Made by a program: the position numbers and the translations under genes. Shown here piece after piece: positions 8,218 through 16,370 of a stretch of DNA of 34,380 nucleotides; the stretch's first letter is position 1; each line of letters begins with the position of its first letter. The notes under the pieces are model-generated. The model was not told the origin of the DNA. It saw only the letters and a list, made by a program, of their open reading frames with translations, and did not search any database. The DNA comes from Methylocella tundrae (GTDB taxonomy: Bacteria > Pseudomonadota > Alphaproteobacteria > Rhizobiales > Beijerinckiaceae): contig NZ_CABFMQ020000091.1 of the NCBI RefSeq assembly GCF_901905185.1, positions 1 to 34,380 of the forward strand, read 5' to 3'.

Positions 8218-8523
8218 ATGGAGAAACGGCGACCGACCTACGATCTCGCGGCCATCAAGCTGGCGATCGAATCGATCGACACGCTCGCCATAACGACTTC
8301 GGCGCTGCGCGATGCGACCGCCATCGGCTTCGATCGCGGCGGCATCGTCGAAGCGATCCAAAGCATTGAACGGCAGATGTTCGTCAAGTCGATGACGACC
8401 TTCGCCGATCATCGCCTTTGGCAGGACGTTTATCATGTGCCGGCTCGCCGCCTTACGCTCTACGTCAAGTTTCAGGCGGACGTCGTAACCGAATTTACCG
8501 TGATGTCGTTCAAGGAGAAATAA
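8218..8523 (+). CDS. mqsR: MqsR-family mRNA interferase toxin
   Basis: This 101-residue protein matches the MqsR ribonuclease family, which in E. coli cuts mRNA at GC-containing sites. Recognisable features are the N-terminal MEKRRPTYDLAAIKLAI segment, the central GGIVEAIQSIERQMFVKSMTTFADHRLWQDVYHVP and the C-terminal LTLYVKFQADVVTEFTVMSFKEK; the size is typical. The gene precedes its antitoxin by 2 bases, the reversed toxin-first order characteristic of mqsRA. Expression is presumably coupled and controlled by the antitoxin. Confidence 0.88.
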   Translation: MEKRRPTYDLAAIKLAIESIDTLAITTSALRDATAIGFDRGGIVEAIQSIERQMFVKSMTTFADHRLWQDVYHVPARRLTLYVKFQADVVTEFTVMSFKEK

Positions 8524-8525
8524 CC

Positions 8526-8945
8526 ATGGCGACCAGGGAACCGATGCTTCCCGAGACGATGACCTCCCCCGAGACCGGCGCGACGCTGACGCGCGGCGAG
8601 CGTCCATTCACCGTCGCCTATAAGGGCGAGAGCGTCAGCGTCGACCTTCCCGGATATTATCCGGCAGGGGAGGGGGATGGCCTTCACGTCGGCAAGGATA
8701 TGAGCGTCGTCGACGAGGCCTTGCGCAATCTCAAGGAGAAGCTCGAAGGCGTTCCCGCGCCGTCGAGCATCCGGCGGTTGCGCGCCAAGCTGCGCTTGTC
8801 GCAACGCGAGGCGGGCGCGTTGTTCAAGGTCGGCGAGAACGCCTTTGACAAATACGAGCGTGGCCTCGTCGAGCCGAGCGGCCCGACGATCCAGCTCATG
8901 ACGCTGCTCGACCGTCATCCGGACCTTGTCGACGAGCTGCGCTAA
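8526..8945 (+). CDS. mqsA: MqsA-family antitoxin without zinc-binding cysteines
   Basis: This 139-residue protein is the partner of MqsR. The C-terminal half is a helix-turn-helix domain (IRRLRAKLRLSQREAGALFKVGENAFDKYERG, then PSGPTIQLMTLLDRHPDLVDELR) that closely follows E. coli MqsA. The N-terminal half, a zinc-binding toxin-neutralising domain in E. coli with four Cys, contains no cysteine here (MTSPETGATLTRGERPF, then LPGYYPAGEGDGLHVGKDMSV), so it probably folds without zinc. It starts at ATG 8526, two bases after mqsR. Confidence 0.88.
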   Translation: MATREPMLPETMTSPETGATLTRGERPFTVAYKGESVSVDLPGYYPAGEGDGLHVGKDMSVVDEALRNLKEKLEGVPAPSSIRRLRAKLRLSQREAGALFKVGENAFDKYERGLVEPSGPTIQLMTLLDRHPDLVDELR

Positions 8946-8993
8946 AGGCCTCGGGATCAGGCAGGGAAGAGGGCCTTATCCCCACGCCGTCTG

Positions 8994-10130
8994 TCATAGC
9001 CCCGCGGCCTTGGTGAGATTGACGCGGAATTTGTCCCGCCGCCGCTGGTAGCGGCGCGTCATCTCGGCGCTGGCGTGGCCGAGCTGTTTTTGCACATAGC
9101 GCTCGTCGACCTCGGCCGAGCTGGCGAGCCCGGCGCGCAGCGAATGGCCGGCGAACTTGCGCTTGCGCTCGCCTTCGCTGAGGTCGCCGCGGACGCCGGC
9201 GGCGAGCGCGGTCTTCTGCACCAGCCGCGCCACATGCTTGTCGATCAGGCGGTCGGCGGCGACTTTGGCCCCGCCGACCCGGCGGAACAGGGGACCATGG
9301 CTGATCCGGGCGAACCTGAGCCAGAGTTCGAGGGCCGCTACCGGACAGGTCGCTTCCGACGAGCCGCGGCCGATCTCGACCTCGCGCCAGCCGGTTTTGC
9401 CCTTGACCTGAACCAGCGCGCCCTTGGCCTCGATCGCAACGAACCCGCAGCCGTCTTCGGTCTGCCCCGGCCCGCAATCCAGGCCGACGATCTCGCTGCG
9501 CCGCAACCCGCCGGCGAAGCCGATGAGCAGGATGGCGCGATCGCGCAGGCCGCGGAGGCCGTGGTCGAGCGTCGCCAGCATGGCGCGAAGATCCTCGGCC
9601 AGCACGGCCTCCTTCTGTTCGGGCGGGCGGCCATGCTTGCGGCGGATGCCGGCCATGACCTCGGCGATGTGCCGGTCGCTCCGGTCGAGCTTTTGGCCGC
9701 GCTGGGCGAACTGCCAGGCGAGCGCCGACAGGCGCCGCTCGATCGACCGCACGGAGAGGGCCTGGCCGTGCGCGCCGAGGCCCTCGTCGGAGGCGCAGGC
9801 GGCGAGATAGAGGCCGATGACCTGCGGGTCCGGGGGCAGGGGGGCGAAGCCGCGGCGGCGCGCCCAGGCGGAAAAATGGCGCCAGTCGGCGGCGTAGGCG
9901 CGGTTGGTGTTGTCCGCCTTGGCGCCGCGAGCGTAATCCTTCGCCGTCTCGGCGAGCTTTTCGAGACCGGCGGGCAGGCGCGCCGACGTTTCGGACGCGA
10001 GAGCCAAATCCTGGCTCAAGTCCCGGGCCAAATTCTCGGCCTCCGGCGGGCCGGCCTGCCGCCCGAAAGGCCCGTTTGGCGGGGTTTTTCCGGTCATTTT
10101 GGCGCGTTTTCCCTCATTGTATGCGAACAT
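8994..10130 (-). CDS. Tyrosine recombinase/integrase 2
   Basis: This site-specific recombinase has about 378 residues. A SAM-like core-binding domain (NTNRAYAADWRHFSAWARRR and on to VIGLYLAACA) is followed by the catalytic domain: first Arg in GFAGGLRRSEIVGLDCG, the beta-hairpin Lys region VQVKGKTGWREVEI, HSLRAGLASSA (His-x-x-Arg), KQLGHASAEMTRRYQRRRD with the second His and the nucleophile Tyr. All catalytic positions are intact. Starts at 10130 or 10097 (MTGKTPP, behind GAGGG) are both possible; a TTG at 10184 would lie inside palindrome B. That palindrome, 39 bases upstream of the 10130 start, is the best candidate for its recombination site. It is transcribed divergently from the DUF1403-scpB pair. 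Confidence 0.87.
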   Translation of the reverse strand: MFAYNEGKRAKMTGKTPPNGPFGRQAGPPEAENLARDLSQDLALASETSARLPAGLEKLAETAKDYARGAKADNTNRAYAADWRHFSAWARRRGFAPLPPDPQVIGLYLAACASDEGLGAHGQALSVRSIERRLSALAWQFAQRGQKLDRSDRHIAEVMAGIRRKHGRPPEQKEAVLAEDLRAMLATLDHGLRGLRDRAILLIGFAGGLRRSEIVGLDCGPGQTEDGCGFVAIEAKGALVQVKGKTGWREVEIGRGSSEATCPVAALELWLRFARISHGPLFRRVGGAKVAADRLIDKHVARLVQKTALAAGVRGDLSEGERKRKFAGHSLRAGLASSAEVDERYVQKQLGHASAEMTRRYQRRRDKFRVNLTKAAGL

Positions 10131-10168
10131 ATCACGAACATTTCGCGGATTTCGCTGAGTCTCATTTA

Positions 10169-10197
10169 ATGTCCGATAATGCAATCTTATCGGACAT
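10169..10197. repeat. Lox-like palindrome B (11-bp arms, 7-bp spacer)
   Basis: ATGTCCGATAA (10169-10179), spacer TGCAATC, TTATCGGACAT (10187-10197) form a perfect inverted repeat in the divergent region between recombinase 2 and DUF1403. The asymmetric 7-base spacer and equal arms match a tyrosine-recombinase crossover site. It shares CGATAA-N7-TTATCG with palindrome A. An operator for the divergent promoters is the alternative. Confidence 0.6.
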
Positions 10198-10273
10198 CAT
10201 AAGCACAAGACAAGCGCGGCGGGAAGCCGCCATTTTACTCGCCATAAGCGCCGCCTTGCATTAGCCTGCCGGC

Positions 10274-11365
10274 ATGGCTCCACGTCCCCGAATCAGCCTC
10301 GCCGCCCCGCCGGCCTTCCCCCCTTTCCCCAGCTGGGCGAGACCGCGCCAAGGCGCGGGCGAGGGGAGGATCGACGCGAGCCGTCGATCCGAGGAGAGAG
10401 AGGCCAAAGGTTCCGTCGAACGAAGTTCGATGGAATGGCTATCCGAGGGGATGCCGGGCCAGGGCGAGGGGAGGCTGGCGGCGACGGAAGGCGGCGCCGC
10501 GGAGGCCGGCTTCCGCGCCGGCGCGGCGCTCGCCGCGCTCAATCCGATCTCCCGCGCCGAACACCCGCTCGGCGGCCTCTGGCGCCAGCGCCTGGCGCTC
10601 GGCAACGCCGCGGTTCTCGCCCGACAGGCCGGGCGAACGGAGGACGAGGCGGCGCTACGCGACGCTTGGTATCTGCGCCGCGACGGCGCCGATCCCGGGC
10701 CCGCCGGCCGCCTCCTCAAAGCCTGGCGACGCCTCGGCGCGCCCGACGCCATGCAAGCGGATGACTGGACGCCCCGACTGTCAGTCCTGCTCGAATTGCG
10801 CCGCGACGACGCGCTCGAAGAGGTCGTCGCGGTCGCCGCCAGCCTCGCCAAAGGGCAGGGGAGCGCCGTCACGGCCGCCGCCGAGATCGCGGCGGTCAGC
10901 CTGCGCGTGCGGCCCGACTCCGAAACGCTGGCCCTGTGGCTCGCCGACGCCGTGCTGGCGCATCGCCTGAACTGGCCGGCGCCCGTTCCGCTCCTCGCTG
11001 GCCAGGTTCTCGCCGGCCAGCTCCGCCGCGGCGATTTTTTGCGCGCGACACAGCGGCATGGCGACGGCGACCCCGTCTGGCTCGCCGCCTGCTCGCTCGC
11101 CTACGCCCGCGCGGCGGCGGTGGCGGCGGATCTCTACGCCGAACTCGCCCGCCGCGCCTGCCGGCTGCTGGCGGCGGCGCCGAAACTGCGCGGCAAGGAT
11201 GCCGACGAGATGCTGGCGATCCTCATGACGGAGGACGCCCAGCCGGCCGCCGGCGGCAAGGCGGCGAGCGATCGCAGCGGCCGCCGCCTGTTCGAGCGGC
11301 TGGTTTCGCTCGGCGCCGTGCGCGAACTCACCGGCCGGCCGACGTTCCGGCTCTACGGGCTCTAG
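10274..11365 (+). CDS. DUF1403-family protein of unknown function
   Basis: This 363-residue protein resembles the DUF1403 family, found mainly on alphaproteobacterial plasmids and of unknown function. Family-like segments are RPRISLAAPPAFPPF near the N-terminus, AGFRAGAALAALNPISRAEHP, LGNAAVLARQAGRTEDEAALRDAWYLR and a C-terminal RRLFERLVSLGAVRELTGRPTFRLYGL. It is largely alpha-helical and Ala/Leu-rich with no signal peptide. A 105-base insertion (35 codons, about 10357-10461) bounded by 13-base direct repeats lies in frame near the N-terminus. scpB follows after 2 bases, so the two are almost certainly co-transcribed. The ATG at 10274 has no clear ribosome site but gives the conserved N-terminus. 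Confidence 0.75.
   Translation: MAPRPRISLAAPPAFPPFPSWARPRQGAGEGRIDASRRSEEREAKGSVERSSMEWLSEGMPGQGEGRLAATEGGAAEAGFRAGAALAALNPISRAEHPLGGLWRQRLALGNAAVLARQAGRTEDEAALRDAWYLRRDGADPGPAGRLLKAWRRLGAPDAMQADDWTPRLSVLLELRRDDALEEVVAVAASLAKGQGSAVTAAAEIAAVSLRVRPDSETLALWLADAVLAHRLNWPAPVPLLAGQVLAGQLRRGDFLRATQRHGDGDPVWLAACSLAYARAAAVAADLYAELARRACRLLAAAPKLRGKDADEMLAILMTEDAQPAAGGKAASDRSGRRLFERLVSLGAVRELTGRPTFRLYGL
10357..10474. repeat. 105-bp in-frame palindromic insertion bounded by 13-bp direct repeats
   Basis: GGGCGAGGGGAGG occurs at 10357-10369 and again at 10462-10474, offset exactly 105 bases. Between them are a perfect hairpin GGATCGACG (10368-10376) / CGTCGATCC (10382-10390) and a second near-perfect hairpin TTCCGTCGAAC / GTTCGATGGAA around 10411-10435. 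Hairpins inside a repeat-bounded block whose length is a multiple of three suggest a small palindromic mobile repeat that inserted without breaking the DUF1403 frame. Confidence 0.6.
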
Positions 11366-11367
11366 CG

Positions 11368-12066
11368 ATGGCCCGGCGCGCCAAACCCGAAACTACGCTC
11401 GATGCGGAGCTCGCCGACCTGCCGCCCGAACTGAGATGGCGCGAATGGATGGGCCGCGTCGAGGCCGTGATTTTCGCCGCGTCCGAGCCCGTGACGCGGG
11501 AGGTTCTTGCGCGCGTCGTCGGCCGCGACTGCAATCTCGATCTTCTCATCGCGGACATTCGCGACGAGCTGCGCGGCCGGCCGTACGAGCTCGTCACTGT
11601 CGCCGGCGGTTGGCGCCACCGCACCAGAAAAGCGTTCGCGGACGCGATCCATGCCGCGGCGGGGAGCGCCCCCGCCGTTCGGCCGCTATCGCGGTCGGAA
11701 TCTCTGGTGCTGATGGCGATCGCCTATTTTCAGCCGATCGCCCGCGCCGAGCTCTCGGAATTTTTCGGCAAGGAGGTGAGCCGCGACCTCATCGCCGGGC
11801 TGCGCGCGCTGGGCGTCATCGCCGCGGGGCCGCGCAGCCCGCGGCCGGGCGCCCCCTACGCCTTCGTGACGACGAAAACCTTTCTGGCGCAGTTCGGGTT
11901 CGAGTCCCTGCGCGATCTGCCCGACATCGAGATGCTGGAGGACGCCGGGCTGCTCGGCAAGGAGAAGATCTTGGCGGGGGAGTTTCCGGGCGGGTTCGCC
12001 GCGGCGGGAGACGGCGACGAAGGCGACGATCGGCCCGACGCGGCGCCCGAACCCGGCGGGCTTTAA
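11368..12066 (+). CDS. scpB: ScpB-like segregation and condensation protein (orphan, plasmid-borne)
   Basis: This 232-residue protein is of the ScpB/kite family, which normally forms the SMC-ScpA-ScpB chromosome condensin. Family features are WMGRVEAVIFAASEPVTREVLARVVG near the N-terminus, LIADIRDELRGRPYELVTVAGGWRHRTRK, and the second winged helix with SRSESLVLMAIAYFQPIARAELSEFFGKEVSRDLIAGLRALG. The C-terminal tail is acidic. No scpA or smc gene is in the window. It is translationally linked to DUF1403 (2-base gap), so it probably works with that protein rather than with the chromosomal complex; this is inference. Confidence 0.85.
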   Translation: MARRAKPETTLDAELADLPPELRWREWMGRVEAVIFAASEPVTREVLARVVGRDCNLDLLIADIRDELRGRPYELVTVAGGWRHRTRKAFADAIHAAAGSAPAVRPLSRSESLVLMAIAYFQPIARAELSEFFGKEVSRDLIAGLRALGVIAAGPRSPRPGAPYAFVTTKTFLAQFGFESLRDLPDIEMLEDAGLLGKEKILAGEFPGGFAAAGDGDEGDDRPDAAPEPGGL

Positions 12067-12338
12067 GCCTATATCGACGCAGCGATTGCTCGGTGTCTCC
12101 AGATTGGCGCGCCCGCGCGAAGTCCGGTTCGCGGGCGATCCGCTTGGGGTTCGCCGATCCTTATCGGCAGCGGCGCTCGGAGCCTTGGCCGTGCTTCGGA
12201 TGCGGGAATTGAATCATCGAAAGAAACCGCGCCCGGATTTGCCGTTCCTGAGCAAAAGAGCGGCGCGATTGTCGATCGAGCCTGAAAAATTCGTAACGCG
12301 TTCGCTTGTGGAAGCTTTAAGTCAAAACCGAAAACAGA

Positions 12339-12704
12339 TCATAGAACGTAGGGCGCGCGCACGCCCGGGTCCCCAGCCGGGAAATCCTTGACGTTGCGCG
12401 TCACCAAAAGCATGGCGCGGTCCTGCGCCGATGCCCAGATCACCGCATCCGGCAGTTTGATCCTGTGGCGCCGGCGCAGATCGACCGCCCGCGCGGCGAT
12501 GCGTTCGTCGAGGCCGACGAGCGCGAAGCCGCCGAGAAAATCGCGCGTCGGCGCCGCGAGACCCTCCGCGGCCCCGACCATCACCTCCATCCAGGTGATG
12601 ATGCTGATCGCTTTCTCCGCATAGAGCGAGAGCTCGGCGCGGGCCTCGGGCACGGCGTTGAGATAGTCGATGAGGATATTGGTGTCGAACAACGCCTTCA
12701 CCAT
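12339..12704 (-). CDS. vapC: VapC-family PIN-domain toxin (second vapBC locus)
   Basis: This 121-residue PIN ribonuclease has ALFDTNILIDYLN (first Asp), ITWMEVMVGA (Glu), KLPDAVIWASAQD (Asp) and LLVTRNVKDF (Asp), so the full active site is present. It starts at ATG 12704, overlapping the end of the antitoxin gene by 7 bases, so translation is coupled. Its sequence differs clearly from the VapC at 7126-7548, so it is an independent acquisition rather than a duplication. Confidence 0.9.
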   Translation of the reverse strand: MVKALFDTNILIDYLNAVPEARAELSLYAEKAISIITWMEVMVGAAEGLAAPTRDFLGGFALVGLDERIAARAVDLRRRHRIKLPDAVIWASAQDRAMLLVTRNVKDFPAGDPGVRAPYVL

Positions 12705-12922
12705 TCGCTGCGCGCCTTCTCCTGATAGGCGAGCCCGTCCACCGCGCGCTCGCCCCAGAGACCAAAGGCGTCGCTGTCCCGCCCGCGCCGCCGCGCGGCC
12801 AGATAATCGTCGATCGCCTGCCGGATCAGCGCCGCACGGGAGATCTTTTCCTGCTTCGAGAGATTGTCCAGCTCCTGGAGCTGCGCGTCGCCGAGATCGA
12901 CCAAGGTTCGCATTTTCGCCAT
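12698..12922 (-). CDS. vapB: Ribbon-helix-helix antitoxin paired with VapC
   Basis: This 74-residue protein begins MRTLVDLGDAQLQELDNLSKQEKISRAALIRQAIDDYLA (from the fourth residue), the ribbon-helix-helix (CopG-type) DNA-binding fold. The C-terminal part (DSDAFGLWGERAVDGLAYQEKARSEW) would bind the toxin. It is the first gene of the pair, and a palindrome immediately upstream of its start is the likely operator. Confidence 0.88.
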   Translation of the reverse strand: MAKMRTLVDLGDAQLQELDNLSKQEKISRAALIRQAIDDYLAARRRGRDSDAFGLWGERAVDGLAYQEKARSEW

Positions 12923-12927
12923 CCGTA

Positions 12928-12951
12928 ATATATGATGATGATATCATATAT
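12928..12951. promoter_or_regulatory. Palindromic operator of the second vapBC
   Basis: ATATATGAT (12928-12936) and ATCATATAT (12943-12951) form a perfect 9-bp inverted repeat with a 6-base spacer, 5 bases upstream of the antitoxin start, in a short AT-rich patch. Position and symmetry fit an autoregulatory antitoxin operator overlapping the promoter. Confidence 0.5.
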
Positions 12952-13069
12952 CGTCAAATGCGGAAACCAAGCCGATATTCACCAAGCCGATATTCATTCA
13001 CCGGGCTCCTTGTGTTGGGCCGCCGCACGCCGGATGTGAATACGAGCGGAACAAGGACGGCGCCCCTGC

Positions 13070-13708
13070 CTATTTGTCCAAAAGGCCGCGCCGCGCATGG
13101 AGGGCGCCATAGGCCGTGAGCAACGAGTTGAATTCGGCCGCGCGTTCGCCGACCGGGCGCTTGCGACTCCTCAGCGGCGCATCGTCTTCGGCATCAAGGC
13201 GGCGCGCCATGCGGCGCACTAAAGGTCGCAAGCTCGCGTCGATCCCGCCAGCCGTGACGATGGCCCGGCGCCAGGCGGCGATCACGGGAACGGGCGAAGC
13301 CGGCTTGAGGCTCCGGCAGGCAAAGCCTGTCGGAGAAGCCGGCGGAGGGTCCGCGCAAAGATGCCTGTGCAATCGTTCCTCGAAGTCCAGCTCGGTCCGC
13401 GTGAGGCAGTAGAGTCGGTCGACCGTCGACAGTTTCGTAAATTCTCGATCGCATGGCGGATCCTGCAGAGAGGGCAGGGCGCGGAGCCGCGCTGCCAGCG
13501 CGCTCCTCCCCGAGAACCCTTTTGCCGCCTCAAGGCGGACCAGATCGTCGATCAACTCCGCCACTTGGCGCGTCTCCGGGTCAAGTTTGGGCTCCCGCGC
13601 TTGGGGAAGATCGAATCCGCAGACAGCGCATTGGCTCTGGTGTAAATCGGCGCGACGGTTTGACCCCTGATCGGCGTGAGGGTCAGCAAATATAATGTGC
13701 AATATCAA
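13070..13708 (-). CDS. Hypothetical protein, possibly 5'-disrupted
   Basis: This 212-codon reading frame was not recognised. It has CAVCGFDLPQAREPKLDPETRQVAELIDDLVRLEAAKGFSGRSALAARLR near the N-terminus and an Arg-rich C-terminus. Codons are open to 13708, but the first 16 or so lie inside the 87-bp inverted-repeat element at 13660-13746, so the original start was probably replaced by that insertion and the gene may be a 3' remnant. There is no signal peptide or membrane segment. The function is unknown. Confidence 0.4.
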   Translation of the reverse strand: MILHIIFADPHADQGSNRRADLHQSQCAVCGFDLPQAREPKLDPETRQVAELIDDLVRLEAAKGFSGRSALAARLRALPSLQDPPCDREFTKLSTVDRLYCLTRTELDFEERLHRHLCADPPPASPTGFACRSLKPASPVPVIAAWRRAIVTAGGIDASLRPLVRRMARRLDAEDDAPLRSRKRPVGERAAEFNSLLTAYGALHARRGLLDK

Positions 13709-13746
13709 TCGCCTAAACGCTTGACCCCGCGCCGATCAGGGGTCAA
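13660..13746. mobile_element. 87-bp mini inverted-repeat element
   Basis: TTGACCCCTGATCGGCG (13660-13676) is perfectly inverted as CGCCGATCAGGGGTCAA (13730-13746). The 53 bases between carry further partial GGGTCA and TGACCCC copies but no coding capacity. Multiple short end repeats are typical of IS21-type termini, so this may be two collapsed IS ends or a MITE-like derivative. It joins directly onto the IS66 remnant. Confidence 0.55.
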
Positions 13747-13764
13747 TTGGCGAGGCCTATTCAC

Positions 13765-14523
13765 AGCGATGACCGGCCCTTTGGCGGTCAAGATCCGCCA
13801 GCTGCCTTTTTTGAATATTCACGCAGCCGCGCTCGCGAATATCCGCAAAAGCATCTTGCCAGCTTTACTGGAATCCTGCAGGCCGATGCCTTTTCTGGTT
13901 ATGTTGCGCTCTACGATGCGCGGCGGCAGCCGGCTCCGATGATCGAAGCCGCATGCTGGAGTCATGGCAGGAGAAACTTTTTCGATCTTGCAAAGCTGAA
14001 CAAAGCGCCGATCGCTATTGAGGCGGTGCGCCGCATCGATGAGCTTTTCGAAATCGAACGCACGATCAATGGCAAAACGCCTGAGCAGCGGGTTGCTGTG
14101 CGGCAAGAGAAATCAAAACCCCTTGTTCTCGCCCTAGAAGCTTGGCTGCGCGACCAGCGTGCCAAACTCTCCTCAAAAAGCGAAACAGCAAAAGCCATCA
14201 ACTATTGCCTCACACGTTGGACAGCGTTTACCCGTTTTCTCGATGATGGGAGAGTTTGCCTCAGTAACAACGCAGCTGAAAGAGCCGTGCGCGGCGTGGC
14301 TGTCGGCAGAAAAAATTGGACCTTCGCAGGGTCGGATGCCGGAGGGCACCGGGCCGCAGCTATTCTTACGCTGATCGAAACTTGCAAAATGAATGATGTC
14401 GATCCCCAAGCCTGGCTCACTGATATTCTTGCAAGACTACCAGACCACCCAGCAAAACGGATCAACGAATTATTGCCCTGGAACTGGAAGCTGCAACACC
14501 AACCCCAAGCAAAGGCAGCATAA
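13765..14523 (+). pseudogene. IS66-family transposase (TnpC), C-terminal fragment
   Basis: The reading frame encodes the end of the IS66 DDE transposase: DDRPFGGQDPPAAFFEYSRSR, LQADAFSGYVALYD, EAACWSHGRRNFFDLAK, and near the end CLSNNAAERAVRGVAVGRKNWTFAGSDAGG with DPQAWLTDILARLPDHPAKRINELLPWNW. These are the classic C-terminal IS66 motifs, including the final catalytic Glu region. The N-terminal half and the accessory tnpA/tnpB genes are missing, cut off by the 87-bp element on the left, so it is not functional. Confidence 0.88.
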
Positions 14524-14530
14524 CGCGCCT

Positions 14531-14956
14531 TCAGAAAAGGTCGAGCCCTTTACCTGGGGTGCAAAGCGGATGGATACCCTCGAGCGCCCTCAACCGGAGC
14601 TTCATGGTGGTGAGATCGTGCCGGGTCCAGATGGAGCGGACGCCGAAGGGCGAGACGGTCATGCCTCGTTTCAAAAGCTCGTTGGAGACGCGAACCTGGC
14701 CCCAGGCGGGCTGTTCGATGGCAAGCGCCACGACGGCGTCCTCGATGTCCGGCGCCACCCGGTTCTTCAGGATGGGTTTGCGCCGCGAAATCTCCTGCAG
14801 GGCGAGCTCGCCGCCTTTGTCGTAAAGCTCCTTGAAGCGGTAGAAGCTGTCGCGCGAGTAGCCCATCATCTTGCAGGCCTGGCTGACATTGCCGAGCTGT
14901 TTGGCCAGTTCGAGCACGCCAACCTTGGCGCGAATGATTTTTTTGTCCTTTGTCAT
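14531..14956 (-). pseudogene. IS481-family transposase, N-terminal fragment
   Basis: From ATG 14956 the protein reads [18 protein letters not shown], then [30 protein letters not shown] and [33 protein letters not shown], the helix-turn-helix N-terminal third of IS481-type transposases. Homology ends near LRALEG (about 14580), after which the frame runs into unrelated sequence, so the DDE domain is missing. The element's terminal sequence (TGTAAAAGTTTTG on the minus strand) reaches about 15077, where it interrupts istA. A long perfect hairpin lies between the gene and that end. Confidence 0.8.
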
Positions 14957-14977
14957 TCTGGCATCCTCTGGAAAAGC

Positions 14978-15026
14978 CATGGCGGGGGCTGCGCAACCCC
15001 GACCAGCTCCGCCCCCGCCATGGCTC
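14978..15026. repeat. Long hairpin upstream of the IS481 remnant
   Basis: AGCCATGGCGGGGGC and GCCCCCGCCATGGCT form a perfect 15-bp inverted repeat around a loop of about 20 bases, between the IS481 terminus and its transposase start. It has no T-tract. It could limit read-through into the transposase gene, as seen in other IS elements. Confidence 0.5.
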
Positions 15027-15075
15027 ACATCGAGCTTAGGAAGACACCGTCCGTCAGATTAAATCAAAACTTTTA

Positions 15076-15552
15076 CAGCTGATCCGCGCCGAGGTCGACG
15101 TGCGCGTCACCGCCCGCACCGTCGAGATATTCCATCGTGGCCAGCGCGTCGGCGCCCATCAACGGCGCTACATGGGCGCCAGGCACGGCACGGTCCCCGA
15201 GCACATGCCCAGTTCGCACCGGCGTTACGCCGAGTGGTCGCCGGATCGGTTCCGCCGCTGGGCCGCCAAAATCGGCCCGAACACCGAAGGGCTGATCGTC
15301 GCCGTGCTCGCCAGCCGACCGCATCCCGAACAGGGCTTCCGCACCTGCCTGGGGATTCTGCGCTCCTACCGTGGCGTCGATCCGGCCCGCGTCGAGGCGG
15401 TCTCGGCCCGCGCCCTCGAACTCGGCGCGCTCAATTGCAAGAGCATCGCCTCCCTTCTCACCCAAAAGCGCGACAGAGCGGCGCCCGGAGACGGCGGCCA
15501 AGTCTCCCTGTTCGACCACGCCAATGTGCGTGGTCCCGGTTATTACCATTGA
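15076..15552 (+). pseudogene. istA: IS21-family transposase IstA, C-terminal fragment
   Basis: The frame encodes VTARTVEIFHRGQRVGAHQRRYM, then VPEHMPSSHRRYAEWSPDRFRRWA and the C-terminal segment ending VRGPGYYH, typical of the end of IS21 transposases. The N-terminal two thirds, including the DDE core, are absent because the IS481 remnant joins at 15076. The partner istB follows 11 bases downstream. Confidence 0.85.
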
Positions 15553-15563
15553 GAGGAAATCCC

Positions 15564-16298
<735 letters not shown>

Positions 16299-16370
16299 AA
16301 TCCATGCGCTCTTGACCAATCAGAAACGACGAAACATCATCAATCCTGACCTGCGGCGGCAAACTCCAAG

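Noticed and set aside
9075..10169. Long plus-strand reading opposite recombinase 2 (364 codons)
   Set aside because: It is a GC-rich antisense shadow of a gene with clear catalytic motifs.
12975..13005. Two tandem copies of a 15-base unit (AAGCCGATATTCA-like)
   Set aside because: Only two copies with no associated gene or symmetry; too little to be an iteron set or CRISPR.
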